In this document: positions 8,155-18,000 of the stretch, in pieces | How the letters are laid out: every line of letters begins with the position of its first letter | Numbering within the stretch: the stretch's first letter is position 1 | Assembly (NCBI GenBank): GCA_005792545.1 | Contig: SXRM01000418.1 | Location: 1-41,471 of the forward strand | Direction: 5' to 3' | Source of the DNA: Pseudomonadota bacterium | GTDB lineage: Bacteria; Myxococcota_A; UBA9042 | Length of the DNA: 41,471 bases | The notes under the pieces: model-generated | Database searches by the model: none | The model's input: only the letters and a program-made list of their open reading frames with translations | What the model was told of the DNA's origin: nothing | Position numbers and translations under genes: made by a program

Positions 8155-8766
8155 CTACCCCACCAACCCCACCCGCTCAAAAACCCGCATGAAGCCCAGC
8201 ACCGCCCGCCCGGCATCGGCGCCGTCGGGGTCGGCCATCTCCTGCACCAGCACGCCCATGTAGCCGCCGAAAACCACGGCGGCGAGCCCCTGTAGCCCGT
8301 TTTCGTCTACCCGATCCTGCAACGCCGGCCGCAGCATGTCACCGACTGCACCACGCGCCCGCTGGTAGAACCGCGCCAGCGCCATTTGCAGCCCCGGGTC
8401 GCGGCGCGCACGCAGCGAAAAATCCAGCCACAGCGGCACCATCGCCCGGCCGCGCCGCAGTTCGCGGTCCAAAGCCAGCGTGGTCAGCGCCACGTAATCG
8501 GGCGAGCGCAGTGCAGCCTGGAACTGCGCGAACATCTGCTCGATGACCTGCTGCGTCCACACCTCCAAGATGTCGACGAACACGTCGTGCTTGCTCGGAT
8601 AGTGCCAGTAGAACGCGCCCTTGGACACGCCGATGCTCTCGCAAATCGCCTCGACGCTGGTCGACTCGTAGCCACGGTCGCGAAACAGCCGATAGGCGGC
8701 GGTGCGCAAGGTCTCTTTGCGGGTCTTGCTGGGGTCGATACCGTCGGTTTTCTTGGGTCGGGGCAT
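8155..8766 (-). CDS. TetR/AcrR-family transcriptional regulator
   Basis: A 203-residue TetR-type repressor. The N-terminal DNA-binding domain covers about residues 16-62: helix 1 (TRKETLRTAAYRLFRDRGYE), the turn TSVEAICESIGVSKG, and the recognition-helix motif GAFYWHYPSKHDVF. The remaining helical domain would bind a ligand and dimerise. Its ATG begins at the base after the stop of the acyl-CoA carboxylase gene, so the two share a transcript. In mycobacteria a TetR protein (FasR) controls fas-acpS in response to long-chain acyl-CoA; by analogy this protein may sense acyl-CoA and control the nearby FAS and ACC genes. That role is inferred from position only. A candidate operator is seen at 24847-24870. 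Confidence 0.93.
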   Translation of the reverse strand: MPRPKKTDGIDPSKTRKETLRTAAYRLFRDRGYESTSVEAICESIGVSKGAFYWHYPSKHDVFVDILEVWTQQVIEQMFAQFQAALRSPDYVALTTLALDRELRRGRAMVPLWLDFSLRARRDPGLQMALARFYQRARGAVGDMLRPALQDRVDENGLQGLAAVVFGGYMGVLVQEMADPDGADAGRAVLGFMRVFERVGLVG

Positions 8767-11700
8767 CTACGCCTCCCTTGCGCCGGTATGGCCGGCCTGT
8801 CCCAGTCCCTGTCCCTGTCCCTGTCCCGGCCCGCGAAGCGGCTGACCCTGACCTCGGTCTGTCTTTGCCGCCCGCAGCCGCTCCACAATCTCCCAACGCA
8901 GCCGGTCGGCCGCCACCACCGCATCCAGCGACCCGACCCGCACCGCGCGCTCAACGCTATGCACGGCGTCAAACTCCTTGGCGACGGCGGCCTGGTGGTC
9001 CAACGTCGCCTCGGCCACCACCCGGTCGAGTTTCTCGCGCAACCGCGGCGCCTTGTTGGCCGGCGCCGCCGCAATCGCCGCCTTGGCCGCCACCACCCGC
9101 GGGTCGGCGTCGACGCGCTGTCGGACCTGGCGCGGAAACACCACCGCCGCCGCCGGCGCCCCGCCGATGACGCTGGCAAAGCTGCCTTGCACCGCAATCG
9201 CCTGCAGGTTGGGGTTCAGGGCCTTGCTGAACACCACGTAGGCCCCGCCGTGGTAGCGCCCAATGACCGCGAACACAATCGGGCCGTCGAACTCGACCAC
9301 GGCGCGGCCGATCTCGGCGCCGTATTCCAGCTGGCAGCGGCGCATCGACTCGGGGCTGCCGTCAAAGCCGCTGAGGTTGGCGAGCACCACCGCTGGCCGG
9401 TTGCCGCTGCACGCGCGCAACGCCCGCGCCACCTTCTTGCTCGACTGCGGAAACAGCGTGCCGCCGCTCCAGGTGTCGGGCCCATCGTTGGGAATCTGGC
9501 CGCGGCGCGGCAACGGCCGGCTCTCAAAGCCGATGACACACACCGGCATGCCGCCCAGGTGCGCGTCGACGACCACCGCGGTCTCGGCGTGATGCCACCA
9601 CGCCCAGCGCTCGAGCCAGCCGCCGTCCTGATCCACCACCGCGCGCATCACCTCGCGGATGGCAAACGGCTTTTTGCGCCCCGGGTTGCTGCGTTCGTCG
9701 AACAGGTCGCCCACGGTCGCAAAACCGTTGCCCTCGCCGCGGTAGGGGTGGTGCAAAATCGAGCGGTCGGCCGGGTCGCTGCTGTCGAACGCGCGCGGAC
9801 CGGACTCGCCGGGTTGGCGGTAGGTCAGGCGGTAGTGCTCGAACAAAAGCGCGTAGGCGTCGCCGAGGTCGCGGGCCAGGTACTGCGCCTGGCCGTTGGG
9901 GCCCATGATGCGGTCAAAGCCGCCGATGCCGCGCTCGTCTTCGGCCGCGACGCCGCCTGAGACCTCGAGCGCGCGCTTGCCCGTCAGCACCATCGAGGCC
10001 TCTGGTGTCATCACCAGCACCCCCTGGTTGTGCACGAGCATGGTCGCCATCGCGTTCCAGTAGCTCTGCGCACCCACACAAGTGCCGGCCACCAGCACGT
10101 GCACCACGCCGCCCTGCCGGCAAAACTCGACAATGCGACGCAGCACCGCCGCGGTCCAGTCCAGGTTCTCGGTGCCGCTGTCCATGGCGATGCGCGCGCC
10201 CGACGACACCGGCAGCCACTCGACCGGCAGACCGCGGGCTTGGGCCAGGTCGAACGCGGCCACGATGCGCCGACACTCAGGCTCGCCGAGCGCACCCATG
10301 GCCTTGAGCGGATCGCCGAGCACGATGACCCGCTGCAAGCCCTCGGGGTGCTTGCGGGTGCGGTGGTCGACCAGGCCCACCACCACGCCGCAGCTGTTTT
10401 GGGCGGGCGGCCGCTCGACGCTGTGCAGGGTCTGGCCGTCGGCCGCGAGATCCAGTTCGACAAAGCTGCCGCGCTGCAGGTCGGGGTGCGGCGCCATCGA
10501 CGTGTCGCCCTTGCCCGCGGGCGACACCAGCATCCGCACTACGTCGTAGGGACAGTGCACGCCAAGCCGTCGCGCCGTGACCCGGCGTGCCGACAGCGGA
10601 TCCTGGGTGCGCACGAGGTCCAGCGTTTGCGGCTCCTGCCGGACCTCAAAGCGGTGGCGACCGAGCGTCTGCAGCGACACCGCGACCGGCCGCGCCCCCA
10701 GCTTGGCGTCGCGCAGGTGGGTGTGGATGACCACCTTTTCCAGACCCAGCCCGCGGCCTTGCGGCAGGTAGCGGCGCGCCAGGCGTTCGATGTCGGCGGG
10801 TTTGAGGTGCAGCACTTTGCGCACGAACAGCACCAGACGGTTGCTGTGCAGGCGCTTTTTGGCCTCGCGGCGCCCTTGCTCAGCGCGCAGCAGGCGGGTC
10901 GCCTCCAGCCACGCCAGCTCGAACGGCACTAGCCGCGGATCGGCCGGCACCGTCAGCGCATCCGGGGCGTCGCTGACCTCTGCCAGCACCACGATCCGCT
11001 CGTCGTCGGGGTTGTCGCGCGCGACCAGCCGCAGCGCCACCAGCGGGGCCGGCGCGGCCAGCACCTGCAGCTGGAACTTCTTGTACCGCCACAGCTCAAG
11101 CCGCAAGGCCGTTTCGCCGTCCAAGCCAGCGGGCAACTCCAAGCCATCGAGTAACTGCCTGGCCTCTGGCGTATCCGGCAGTTGCTGGGGTGACACCACC
11201 GGCAGCTCGCCCGACTGCGACTGTGCCGCCCGCAAGGCCTGCCAGCGCGGCGCGAGCTCCAGCGCCAGCAGCGCCTGGTGCGCATGGTCGGCGACGGCCG
11301 GGTACTGGGTGGGCGCAAACCGCAAGAACAGCAGCAGATCGTCGCGCACGCTGTCCGGCAGTGGCACGCCGGCGGTCTGCATCCCCAACACTGCGCGAAG
11401 CAGCGTCGACGCGCAGCGGGCCCGAAAGTCGCCGTCGCTGCGCGTCGCGGTCATTCGCCAAAGCGCGCCCAGCACCGCCGGGTCCGACGACAGGCCGGGC
11501 AGACCGTAGCGGCGCAGCGCCCGCTCGACACGCGCCGCGTAGCCGGGATCGCAGCGCGTATCGCCCAAGTGCAAGCGGCGGCACAGGTCAAAGAACGCGA
11601 ACTCGGCGGTGTGGCGGTTGCCGTCGGCGTCGCCTACGGGTTCGCGCGCAAAGCACGCTTCGACCGCAGCGTAGTCAGCCAGTGCCGTGCACAGCGCCAG

Positions 11701-13965
11701 CCAGCGTTCGGGGTGCGAGATGGCGGCGAAGTCCAGGTCGATGTGGACCAGGCCGCGCAACACGGCCTCGGCGTCGGTCGGCAGGTCGTAGCCGAGCAGC
11801 ACCGCGTGGGCGACGTGCACCAGATCGTCCAGCACCCGCGCGGCGCCATAGGCGTCCAGGTCGTCCAGGCCTTGCGGGTGGGCGCGGTCGCCGCGCACCA
11901 GCGTCAAGAGGGGTCGCGGCTGGTCGCCGCTCAGCAGCTGCGGTGCGGCCGTGTTGTCGTCTTGCTCTTGTCCATCGGCGAACAGGAACAGCGGCGTGCC
12001 AGCGCTGACTTGTTGGTGCGGCCGGCACAGCACCTCGGCGATGCGACCGGCGCGGTCGGACAACAGCGGCATCTCGAGCTTCATGGCCTCGAGCACCGCC
12101 AGTCGCTGGCCGATCTGCACGCTGTCGCCGTCTTGCACCTCGACCCGCACCACCAGCGCCGGGGCGGGCGCGGGCAGATGGTTGCCCGCAGACAAGCCGA
12201 CCGCCCACGGCCGGCCATCGACCTCGATGCGCATGCCGGTCTGGCCGCGCGCGCACAGCACCCGATGGCGAATGCCCTGGTGCACCAGCACCGCCACCCA
12301 CGGCGTCTCGGGCAGCCACTGCACCTGGGCCCGCGCGCCCGGCGCCACCAGCGAATACTCGACGGGTCCGGTCTGGCAGGCGTGGATGGCGGCCTGCACG
12401 CCGCCTGCGCGCAAGTTGACGGTGTGGCCGCGCGCGGGCGCCGGCAGCTGCGGCATGCCCGACTGGGCGTTGGCGAAAAACTGCGCGACCTTGGCGCCGG
12501 TTTCGTCGTGCAGCGCCAGGATCGAGGCGGCGTACAGCGCCAGCGTCGGATCGCGCGGCCCGACCAGCTCGCCGCTGGCCAGCGCGCGGTCAAGCCACTG
12601 GGTGTCGGCGCTGCCCTGGACCACGGCCGGGTGGTCCAAAAGGTCCAGTAACAGCGCCTTATTGTGCGCGCCATCCTCGACCACCAGGTCCAGCTCGCGC
12701 AGCGCCCGCCGCAGCCGCGCCAGCGCCGTCGGCCGGTCCGGTCCCCAGGCCATGACCTTGGCGACCATCGAGTCAAACTCCGGCGCAATCGCCATGCCGG
12801 CCTGCACGCCGGAGTCGACGCGCACGCCGGGGCCCGCCGGAAACTCCAATACGCGCACCAGCCCCGGCGCCGGAGCACAGTCGCGGTCGGGATCCTCTGC
12901 GCACAGCCGCACTTCGACGGCATGGCCGCCGGGCGCGCGCTCGGGTCGGTGCCAGGGCAGGCCGCGGGCGATGTCGATCTGGGCGTGCACCAGATCACAG
13001 CCGGTCACCAGCTCGGTAATCGTGTGCTCGACCTGCAGGCGCGCGTTGACTTCGAGAAACGACGCCGTCCGCGTCTGCGGCTGCCACAGGAACTCGGCGG
13101 TACACACGCCGCGGTAGCCGGCCAGCTCGGCCAGCCGCGCCGACGAATCGAGCAACGTGGCCTCTGCATCGGGCGGCAGCACCGGACACGGCGCCTCTTC
13201 GATGATCTTCTGGTGGCGGCGCTGCACGCTGCAGTCGCGCACGCCCAGCCCCACCGCGCGGCCGTCGGCACCGGCGACGACCTGCACCTCGACGTGACGG
13301 CCGCCCTCGATGCAGCGCTCGAGCAGCACCGTGCCCGCGCCGAACACGCGCGCCACTTCGGCGCGCACGCTGGCCACGGCCTCAGCCAGCTGCGCCGGGT
13401 CGCTGACCTTGCGAATGCCGCGGCCGCCGCCGCCCGCGCTGGCCTTGACCATCAACGGGTAGCCCACCGCCTCGCCCAGCGACAACAAGCTGGCGTCGTC
13501 GGCATCGCCAATCTCGCGCCAGGGTCCGAGCGGCACGCCGGCTTTGGCGGCCAGCAGCTTGGCGGCGTACTTGTCGCCCAGCCGCAGCATGGCGTCGGCC
13601 GACGGCCCCAAGAACACGATGCCGGCCTCCGTCAGCGCCTGGACGAATGCTGCGTCCTCGCTCAGGAACCCCCAGCCCGGCCACACCGCGTCGCAGCCGT
13701 GCTTGCGCAAGAGCTCCACGATGCGTGGCACATCGAGGTACGCCGAGCGCAGTCGCCCAGTGCCATCGGGCTGCAAGGCTGGCCCAAGGCTGACCGCGTG
13801 GGTCGCTCGCCGCACGAACGGCGCGGTGGCGTCCGGGTCGGTGTAGAACACGCTGTGTGCGATCGTCGTACCGCGCAGCAAGTTGTAGTCGTGCAGGCCA
13901 CGCAAGAAGCGACTGGCGGCCTCGCCGCGGTTCAGGATGGCGATGTGGGCGATGGGCAGGCTCAT
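8767..13965 (-). CDS. Single-chain multidomain acyl-CoA (probably acetyl-CoA) carboxylase
   Basis: A 1,732-residue protein combining all parts of a biotin-dependent carboxylase. Biotin carboxylase spans about residues 1-460 (SAGGGGRGIRKV, HVEVQVVAGADG, EVNARLQVEHTITE). A biotin carrier domain follows, with Lys629 in VLEAMKLEMPLL. Then comes a long helical middle region (about 680-1110) and a carboxyltransferase domain from about 1137 (CPYDVVRMLV, SSGARIAMDSGTEN, GAQSYWNAMATM, GFDGSP, GRYHGGAYVV). The order resembles eukaryotic ACC and large actinobacterial fusion carboxylases, not the four-subunit AccABCD. The product is probably malonyl-CoA for the adjacent type I FAS; substrate is inferred from context. 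The ATG at 13965 has AGGAAC about 9 nt upstream. The C-terminus is a Gly-Gln repeat encoded by hexanucleotide repeats. The stop abuts the TetR gene. Confidence 0.9.
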   Translation of the reverse strand: MSLPIAHIAILNRGEAASRFLRGLHDYNLLRGTTIAHSVFYTDPDATAPFVRRATHAVSLGPALQPDGTGRLRSAYLDVPRIVELLRKHGCDAVWPGWGFLSEDAAFVQALTEAGIVFLGPSADAMLRLGDKYAAKLLAAKAGVPLGPWREIGDADDASLLSLGEAVGYPLMVKASAGGGGRGIRKVSDPAQLAEAVASVRAEVARVFGAGTVLLERCIEGGRHVEVQVVAGADGRAVGLGVRDCSVQRRHQKIIEEAPCPVLPPDAEATLLDSSARLAELAGYRGVCTAEFLWQPQTRTASFLEVNARLQVEHTITELVTGCDLVHAQIDIARGLPWHRPERAPGGHAVEVRLCAEDPDRDCAPAPGLVRVLEFPAGPGVRVDSGVQAGMAIAPEFDSMVAKVMAWGPDRPTALARLRRALRELDLVVEDGAHNKALLLDLLDHPAVVQGSADTQWLDRALASGELVGPRDPTLALYAASILALHDETGAKVAQFFANAQSGMPQLPAPARGHTVNLRAGGVQAAIHACQTGPVEYSLVAPGARAQVQWLPETPWVAVLVHQGIRHRVLCARGQTGMRIEVDGRPWAVGLSAGNHLPAPAPALVVRVEVQDGDSVQIGQRLAVLEAMKLEMPLLSDRAGRIAEVLCRPHQQVSAGTPLFLFADGQEQDDNTAAPQLLSGDQPRPLLTLVRGDRAHPQGLDDLDAYGAARVLDDLVHVAHAVLLGYDLPTDAEAVLRGLVHIDLDFAAISHPERWLALCTALADYAAVEACFAREPVGDADGNRHTAEFAFFDLCRRLHLGDTRCDPGYAARVERALRRYGLPGLSSDPAVLGALWRMTATRSDGDFRARCASTLLRAVLGMQTAGVPLPDSVRDDLLLFLRFAPTQYPAVADHAHQALLALELAPRWQALRAAQSQSGELPVVSPQQLPDTPEARQLLDGLELPAGLDGETALRLELWRYKKFQLQVLAAPAPLVALRLVARDNPDDERIVVLAEVSDAPDALTVPADPRLVPFELAWLEATRLLRAEQGRREAKKRLHSNRLVLFVRKVLHLKPADIERLARRYLPQGRGLGLEKVVIHTHLRDAKLGARPVAVSLQTLGRHRFEVRQEPQTLDLVRTQDPLSARRVTARRLGVHCPYDVVRMLVSPAGKGDTSMAPHPDLQRGSFVELDLAADGQTLHSVERPPAQNSCGVVVGLVDHRTRKHPEGLQRVIVLGDPLKAMGALGEPECRRIVAAFDLAQARGLPVEWLPVSSGARIAMDSGTENLDWTAAVLRRIVEFCRQGGVVHVLVAGTCVGAQSYWNAMATMLVHNQGVLVMTPEASMVLTGKRALEVSGGVAAEDERGIGGFDRIMGPNGQAQYLARDLGDAYALLFEHYRLTYRQPGESGPRAFDSSDPADRSILHHPYRGEGNGFATVGDLFDERSNPGRKKPFAIREVMRAVVDQDGGWLERWAWWHHAETAVVVDAHLGGMPVCVIGFESRPLPRRGQIPNDGPDTWSGGTLFPQSSKKVARALRACSGNRPAVVLANLSGFDGSPESMRRCQLEYGAEIGRAVVEFDGPIVFAVIGRYHGGAYVVFSKALNPNLQAIAVQGSFASVIGGAPAAAVVFPRQVRQRVDADPRVVAAKAAIAAAPANKAPRLREKLDRVVAEATLDHQAAVAKEFDAVHSVERAVRVGSLDAVVAADRLRWEIVERLRAAKTDRGQGQPLRGPGQGQGQGLGQAGHTGAREA
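8797..8853 (+). repeat. CTGTCC-type hexanucleotide repeat at the 3' end of the ACC gene
   Basis: On the plus strand CTGTCC occurs at 8797, 8809, 8815 and 8821, with a variant CAGTCC at 8803, and CTGACC twice at 8842-8853. On the coding (minus) strand this is GGACAG, read in the Gly-Gln phase as the C-terminal tail of the carboxylase. Related tracts lie at 19191-19256 and 38160-38207. Confidence 0.8.
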
Positions 13966-14096
13966 GCGCGCTGTTCCTGGTGGGTAGATCGTGTTGGGCC
14001 CTGGTGGTCGTTGTGGTCGTCGGCGCGCCAATTGGACGGCCACCGGCCCTGGCGGTACCCTTTTGGTGCGGCGCTACTGCCGCTGGCGAGGCCCGG

Positions 14097-14681
14097 ATGG
14101 CCACAGCCGCGCAACTGGCGGCCCCCGCTGCGGGGCCATTTACCTGGCACGACTACCTGGCGTTGGCCGACGACGACCGGCGTGAGCTGTTCGACGGCTA
14201 CCTGTTGGAGGCCGACGTGGCGACTGCGCTGCACGAATGGATCGTGGCGTACCTCATCACCGTGCTGAACACCTGGGCGTTCGGCAACGGCGGCCGGGCG
14301 TTGGCGTCGGCGTACAAGGTGCGCATCAGCGACCGCCGCGCAGTGATGCCAGATGTGCAGTTCTACCGCCGCGGCCGCTCGACCCCGGCCCAGGCGTTGA
14401 CGGAAGGCGGTCCGGATCTGGCGGTCGAGGTCATTTCCGCTGGCTCGCGCGGGATCGATAGCGTCACCAAGCTGCGCTACTACCTGCAGATTGGCGTGCC
14501 TGAATACTGGTTGGTGGACCCCGAAGCGCAAACGCTGACTTGCTTTGTGCAAGTGCAGACCGCTGCCGGCCCGGCGTGGCAGGTGACTCACGCGCTGGGC
14601 ATCGGCGACGGCCAGTTCGCGCCGCCGACGTTTGCTGGCCTGTGCGTGGATTTGCAGCGGCTTTTCACCGTGCCAGACTGA
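14097..14681 (+). CDS. Uma2-family (PD-(D/E)XK-like) endonuclease domain protein
   Basis: A 194-residue Uma2/DUF820 protein of typical family length. It opens with FTWHDYLALADDDRRELFDGYLLEADVAT, has the restriction-like core MPDVQFY (Asp86), DLAVEVIS (Glu111) and Lys125 in SVTKLRYYLQIG, and ends the core with VPEYWLVDPEAQTLTC. Asp86, Glu111 and Lys125 form the expected nuclease site, so it may be active; biological roles of Uma2 proteins are unknown. The start ATG 14097 has a GAGG shortly upstream. It is transcribed opposite to and between the ACC gene and the acpS-fas pair, and its stop lies only 17 bp from that of acpS. This looks like an insertion into a lipid gene block. Confidence 0.88.
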   Translation: MATAAQLAAPAAGPFTWHDYLALADDDRRELFDGYLLEADVATALHEWIVAYLITVLNTWAFGNGGRALASAYKVRISDRRAVMPDVQFYRRGRSTPAQALTEGGPDLAVEVISAGSRGIDSVTKLRYYLQIGVPEYWLVDPEAQTLTCFVQVQTAAGPAWQVTHALGIGDGQFAPPTFAGLCVDLQRLFTVPD

Positions 14682-14698
14682 CCACTGGTAAGCTCTAG

Positions 14699-15091
14699 TC
14701 ACCGCAGCTCCTCCCAAACCACCACCGCCGCCGCGATGTTGCCGTCGTGCGACAGCGACACGTGTAGCTGCGGCCGGCCACACAGCCGCGCCACCTGACC
14801 GTGCAGCACGACGGTCGGTCGGCCAAACGGGTCCTGCACGACCTCGATGTCGCGCCAGTCGAGCGTCTGCAGGCTCGGCGGCTGCCCGCGGCGGGTGCCC
14901 GACCACGCCTTGACGAACGCCTCTTTTGCCGCCCAGCGCACCGCCAGATGGTGCGCGCGGTCGCCGGGCTTGTCGGCCGCCTGGCGCTCGCCATCGGTGA
15001 ACGTCGTCGTCGCAAACACCGACGCCGGGTCCGCTAGCTGCGCGGCAAAGGCAGCAACGTCGACGATGTCCAGACCGATGCCGGCAATCAC
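14699..15091 (-). CDS. acpS: Holo-[acyl-carrier-protein] synthase (4'-phosphopantetheinyl transferase)
   Basis: A 130-residue AcpS of normal length. It transfers phosphopantetheine from CoA to a serine of acyl carrier domains. Conserved motifs: GIGLDIVDV at residues 4-12 (metal-binding Asp8), the helix RWAAKEAFVKAW (Glu and Lys of the active site), and the C-terminal HVSLSHDGNIAAA. The start is GTG, overlapping the FAS stop by 4 nt (GTGA), so the two genes are translationally coupled. The obvious substrate is the carrier domain inside that FAS, at the GVSSRRNQ motif. The same fas-acpS neighbourhood occurs in mycobacteria. In fungi this activity is fused to FAS; here it is separate. Confidence 0.93.
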   Translation of the reverse strand: MIAGIGLDIVDVAAFAAQLADPASVFATTTFTDGERQAADKPGDRAHHLAVRWAAKEAFVKAWSGTRRGQPPSLQTLDWRDIEVVQDPFGRPTVVLHGQVARLCGRPQLHVSLSHDGNIAAAVVVWEELR

Positions 15092-18000
15092 TTGGCTTCT
15101 CCAAAGCGGTCGTCGTCGCCCAGGCGGGCATCGGCGTCGACCAGCAGCTGCGCTTCCGCGTCGAACTGGGCTGGCGTGCCGTCGTGAGCGTCGAAGCGGC
15201 GGTGGCTGCGGCGCTCGAACAGCGGCTTACCGCCCATCAGCATCTGCGCCAACCGGCGGCGACCTTGGCGCAAGCGCTGCTCGGCCCGCGCCTGCCAGGT
15301 GGCCCGTTCCGCCGGACTGAGCGCCGCCTCGTACACCCCCGGATGGGCGAGTAGCACCAGGGCGCCGACGTGCCCGAAGCCTAGACTGGTCACCAGTCCG
15401 GCCTTGAGCGGCTGGCCGGGCCCCGCCTGCAGCGCCTCGTTGGTCCAGCACAGGTGACGGTGGTCGCGCAGCGCCGGGTCCACGCTGTCGAGGTTGCGGT
15501 TGCCGGGAATGCGCCCGCTGGTCAGCACCTGGATGAGGCCCCCCAGCTGCCACGCCGCGGCGCCACCCTTGCTGTGGCCGGTCAGCGATTTTTGCGACAC
15601 CACCAGCAGCGGGTTGCCGGGCGTGCGGCCAATCGCCTGCTGGATGCGGTCGTGCACGCGCGACTCGTTGGGGTCGTTGGCGCCGGTCGAGGTGTCGTGC
15701 TTGGACACCACCGCGATGTCGTCGGCGCACAGGCCATGGTCGAAAAGAGCCTTGGCGATCGGCGAGTTGATGCCACCCATCGCCACCGACAACACGCCCT
15801 GGCCCGGCGCCGGAATCGAGCGGTGCACGCCATCGGCGTGGCTGGCCGTGTAGCAGCACACGGCGTACACCGGCAGACCCAAGCGCTGCGCGATGTCGCC
15901 GCGCGTGAGCAAGAAGGTGCCGCCGCCTTGGGCCTCGACAAACCCTTTGCGCCGCAAGTCGTTGGGCCGGCTCATGCGCTTGGGCGCGATCCCAGCCTGC
16001 TCCATTTGCACGCTGTCGGCCGTGGCCTGCATGTCGCTAAAGCCGATCGCACCCTCGGGCCCGTAGTCGTCGTAGCCGCCGGCAACCACGAATTCCGCCC
16101 GGCCGAGCAGGATCTTGTCGACCGCGCTCTCCATGCTGACCGCCGCGGTCGCGCACGCCGCCACCGGGTGCGACATCGAGCCATAGCCGCCGACGTAGGC
16201 TTGCACCGCGTAGGCGCCGACCACGTTGATGAGCGTCTCTTGCAGCGCGTCGCCCTGGCGGTCGCGGCCGAGCACCGGGTCGACGTACAGCTTGTGCAGC
16301 GACTTCATGCCGCCGATGCCACTGCCCTGGGTGTTGGCGATGTGGGCCGGGTGCAGGTGGTGCAGCAGTTCTTCGGGCTGCAACCCCGCGCTGGCAAAGG
16401 CGTCGGCCGTCGCGCACAGGTTCATCTGTGTGACCGGGTCCACGGTGTCCCGCAGGTCGGCCGGGATGCCCAGCCGCCGCAGGTCCAGGCCATCGGGCAA
16501 GAGCCCCGCCACGTGGCGGGTCAGCGCCAGCGTCTTGGGCACCCGCACCTCGGCGCCCTGCTTGCGGTGCACGCGCCAGGTGCCGTCGGCATTGGGGTGC
16601 GCCGTCGTCATCGCCGGGTCGGCCGTCACGTAGGCCTGGGCCTCGGCCTGATTGGGCACCTCGAACGCGATCGGCCGGTCGAGGTACGCGACCACGTAGC
16701 TGTCGAGCGCGCGCGGGTCGAAGCCGGCAGTCTTGGGGTCGACCGGCCGAATGCCGACACGGGTGCGCAGCTGCGGCAGATAGCGTGTCGCCAGGTCCGC
16801 CTCGGCGACCGGCTCGGAAGAAGACACGTCGCGCCAGCCGCCCGCCTCATCCCAGCGCACCAATCCACACAGCCACGCCAACTCGATCACGGCGGCGGCG
16901 TCCGGGTCGTCCCAGGCCTCTAGCGCAAAGCGGGTGCGGGTGGTCCCGCAGGGGTTGAGCTCGCCCATGCCGACAATCACAATCAGTTGATTGAGCGGCA
17001 GCCGCGGCGGCGCGAAGGTCGCCGGGTGACCCGCGGGCAGTAGCGGCGCCGGCCAGTCTGGCAGCGCGGCGGGCGGCAGGATCGTGGGCGCCGTGGGTGC
17101 AAGCTGCGTGCGCAGCTGAGCAGCCCGCTGGGCGCGGGCGATGGCGGCTTGCAGCTCGACCCGCACCGCGGTCACCACTTCGCCGACATTGGCGATCGCC
17201 GCAAAGCCGCTGGTCAGGTCCACGTCGACCGGTGCGCTTCTGGCCTGGCTGCGCACGTCGTCGCGGCACAGGTGCGCGATGGCGGCGCCCATCTGCCCAG
17301 TGGACCAGGTGCGCACACCGGTTTTGGCCTCCAGCCCGGCCGCCACCTGGTCGTGGGCGTCCATCAGGCCGGTGCCGCGCACCCAGCCGATGCGCACGCC
17401 GACGAGCGAGGTGCCGCTGCCCCAGGCCGCGTGTTCGCTGTGCCAGCGCCGCAGCAGCGTCTCCAGGCCGAGCTTGCTCTCCGCGTACAGGCCGTCGCCG
17501 CCAAACTGACCGTGGTTGGGCGAAAGTGGCAGCAGCACATGGCACGGCGCCGCGGCGTCGGCCCTGCGGGCAGTTGCCGCACCCAGGCCAGCAACCAGTT
17601 TCTGCACGTGCCACAGCATCGCCCGCGCGGCTGCTTCAGCCTTGTCGCCCAGTTGGTCGAGCGTGCCGCCATCCTTGGGCGCTGCAAACGGGGCGCATAG
17701 ATCCGGCGGCAGACCGGCCGGGCCATGCAGCCAGGCCACCAGCGCCGCGGTGTCCTGCGCGGACGCGGCGTTGTAGGGCACGACATGCAGTTCTGCACCT
17801 GGACCTGCGTGTTCCTGGTACAAGCGACGATACCACTGCTGGCGGGCGTCGTCGAAGCTGCTGGTGGTGGCGACCACTTTGGCGCCGGCCCACAGCAGAT
17901 GCTTGACCAGTTCGACGGCGATGGAGCCGGGGCTGGCGCCGGTGACGAGCGCCGCCTGGCCGCGCAGGTCGAGCACCACCGGTTCGGCGGCCCGCTCCGC

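Noticed and set aside
8386-9960. Plus-strand open frame (524 codons) opposite the TetR and ACC genes
   Set aside because: His/Arg/Gln-rich shadow; the minus strand encodes clear TetR and carboxyltransferase motifs.
14679-14702. Terminator hairpin between the Uma2 and acpS stops
   Set aside because: Only very short imperfect pairing (GACT/AGTC) and no T-run; not enough to call.
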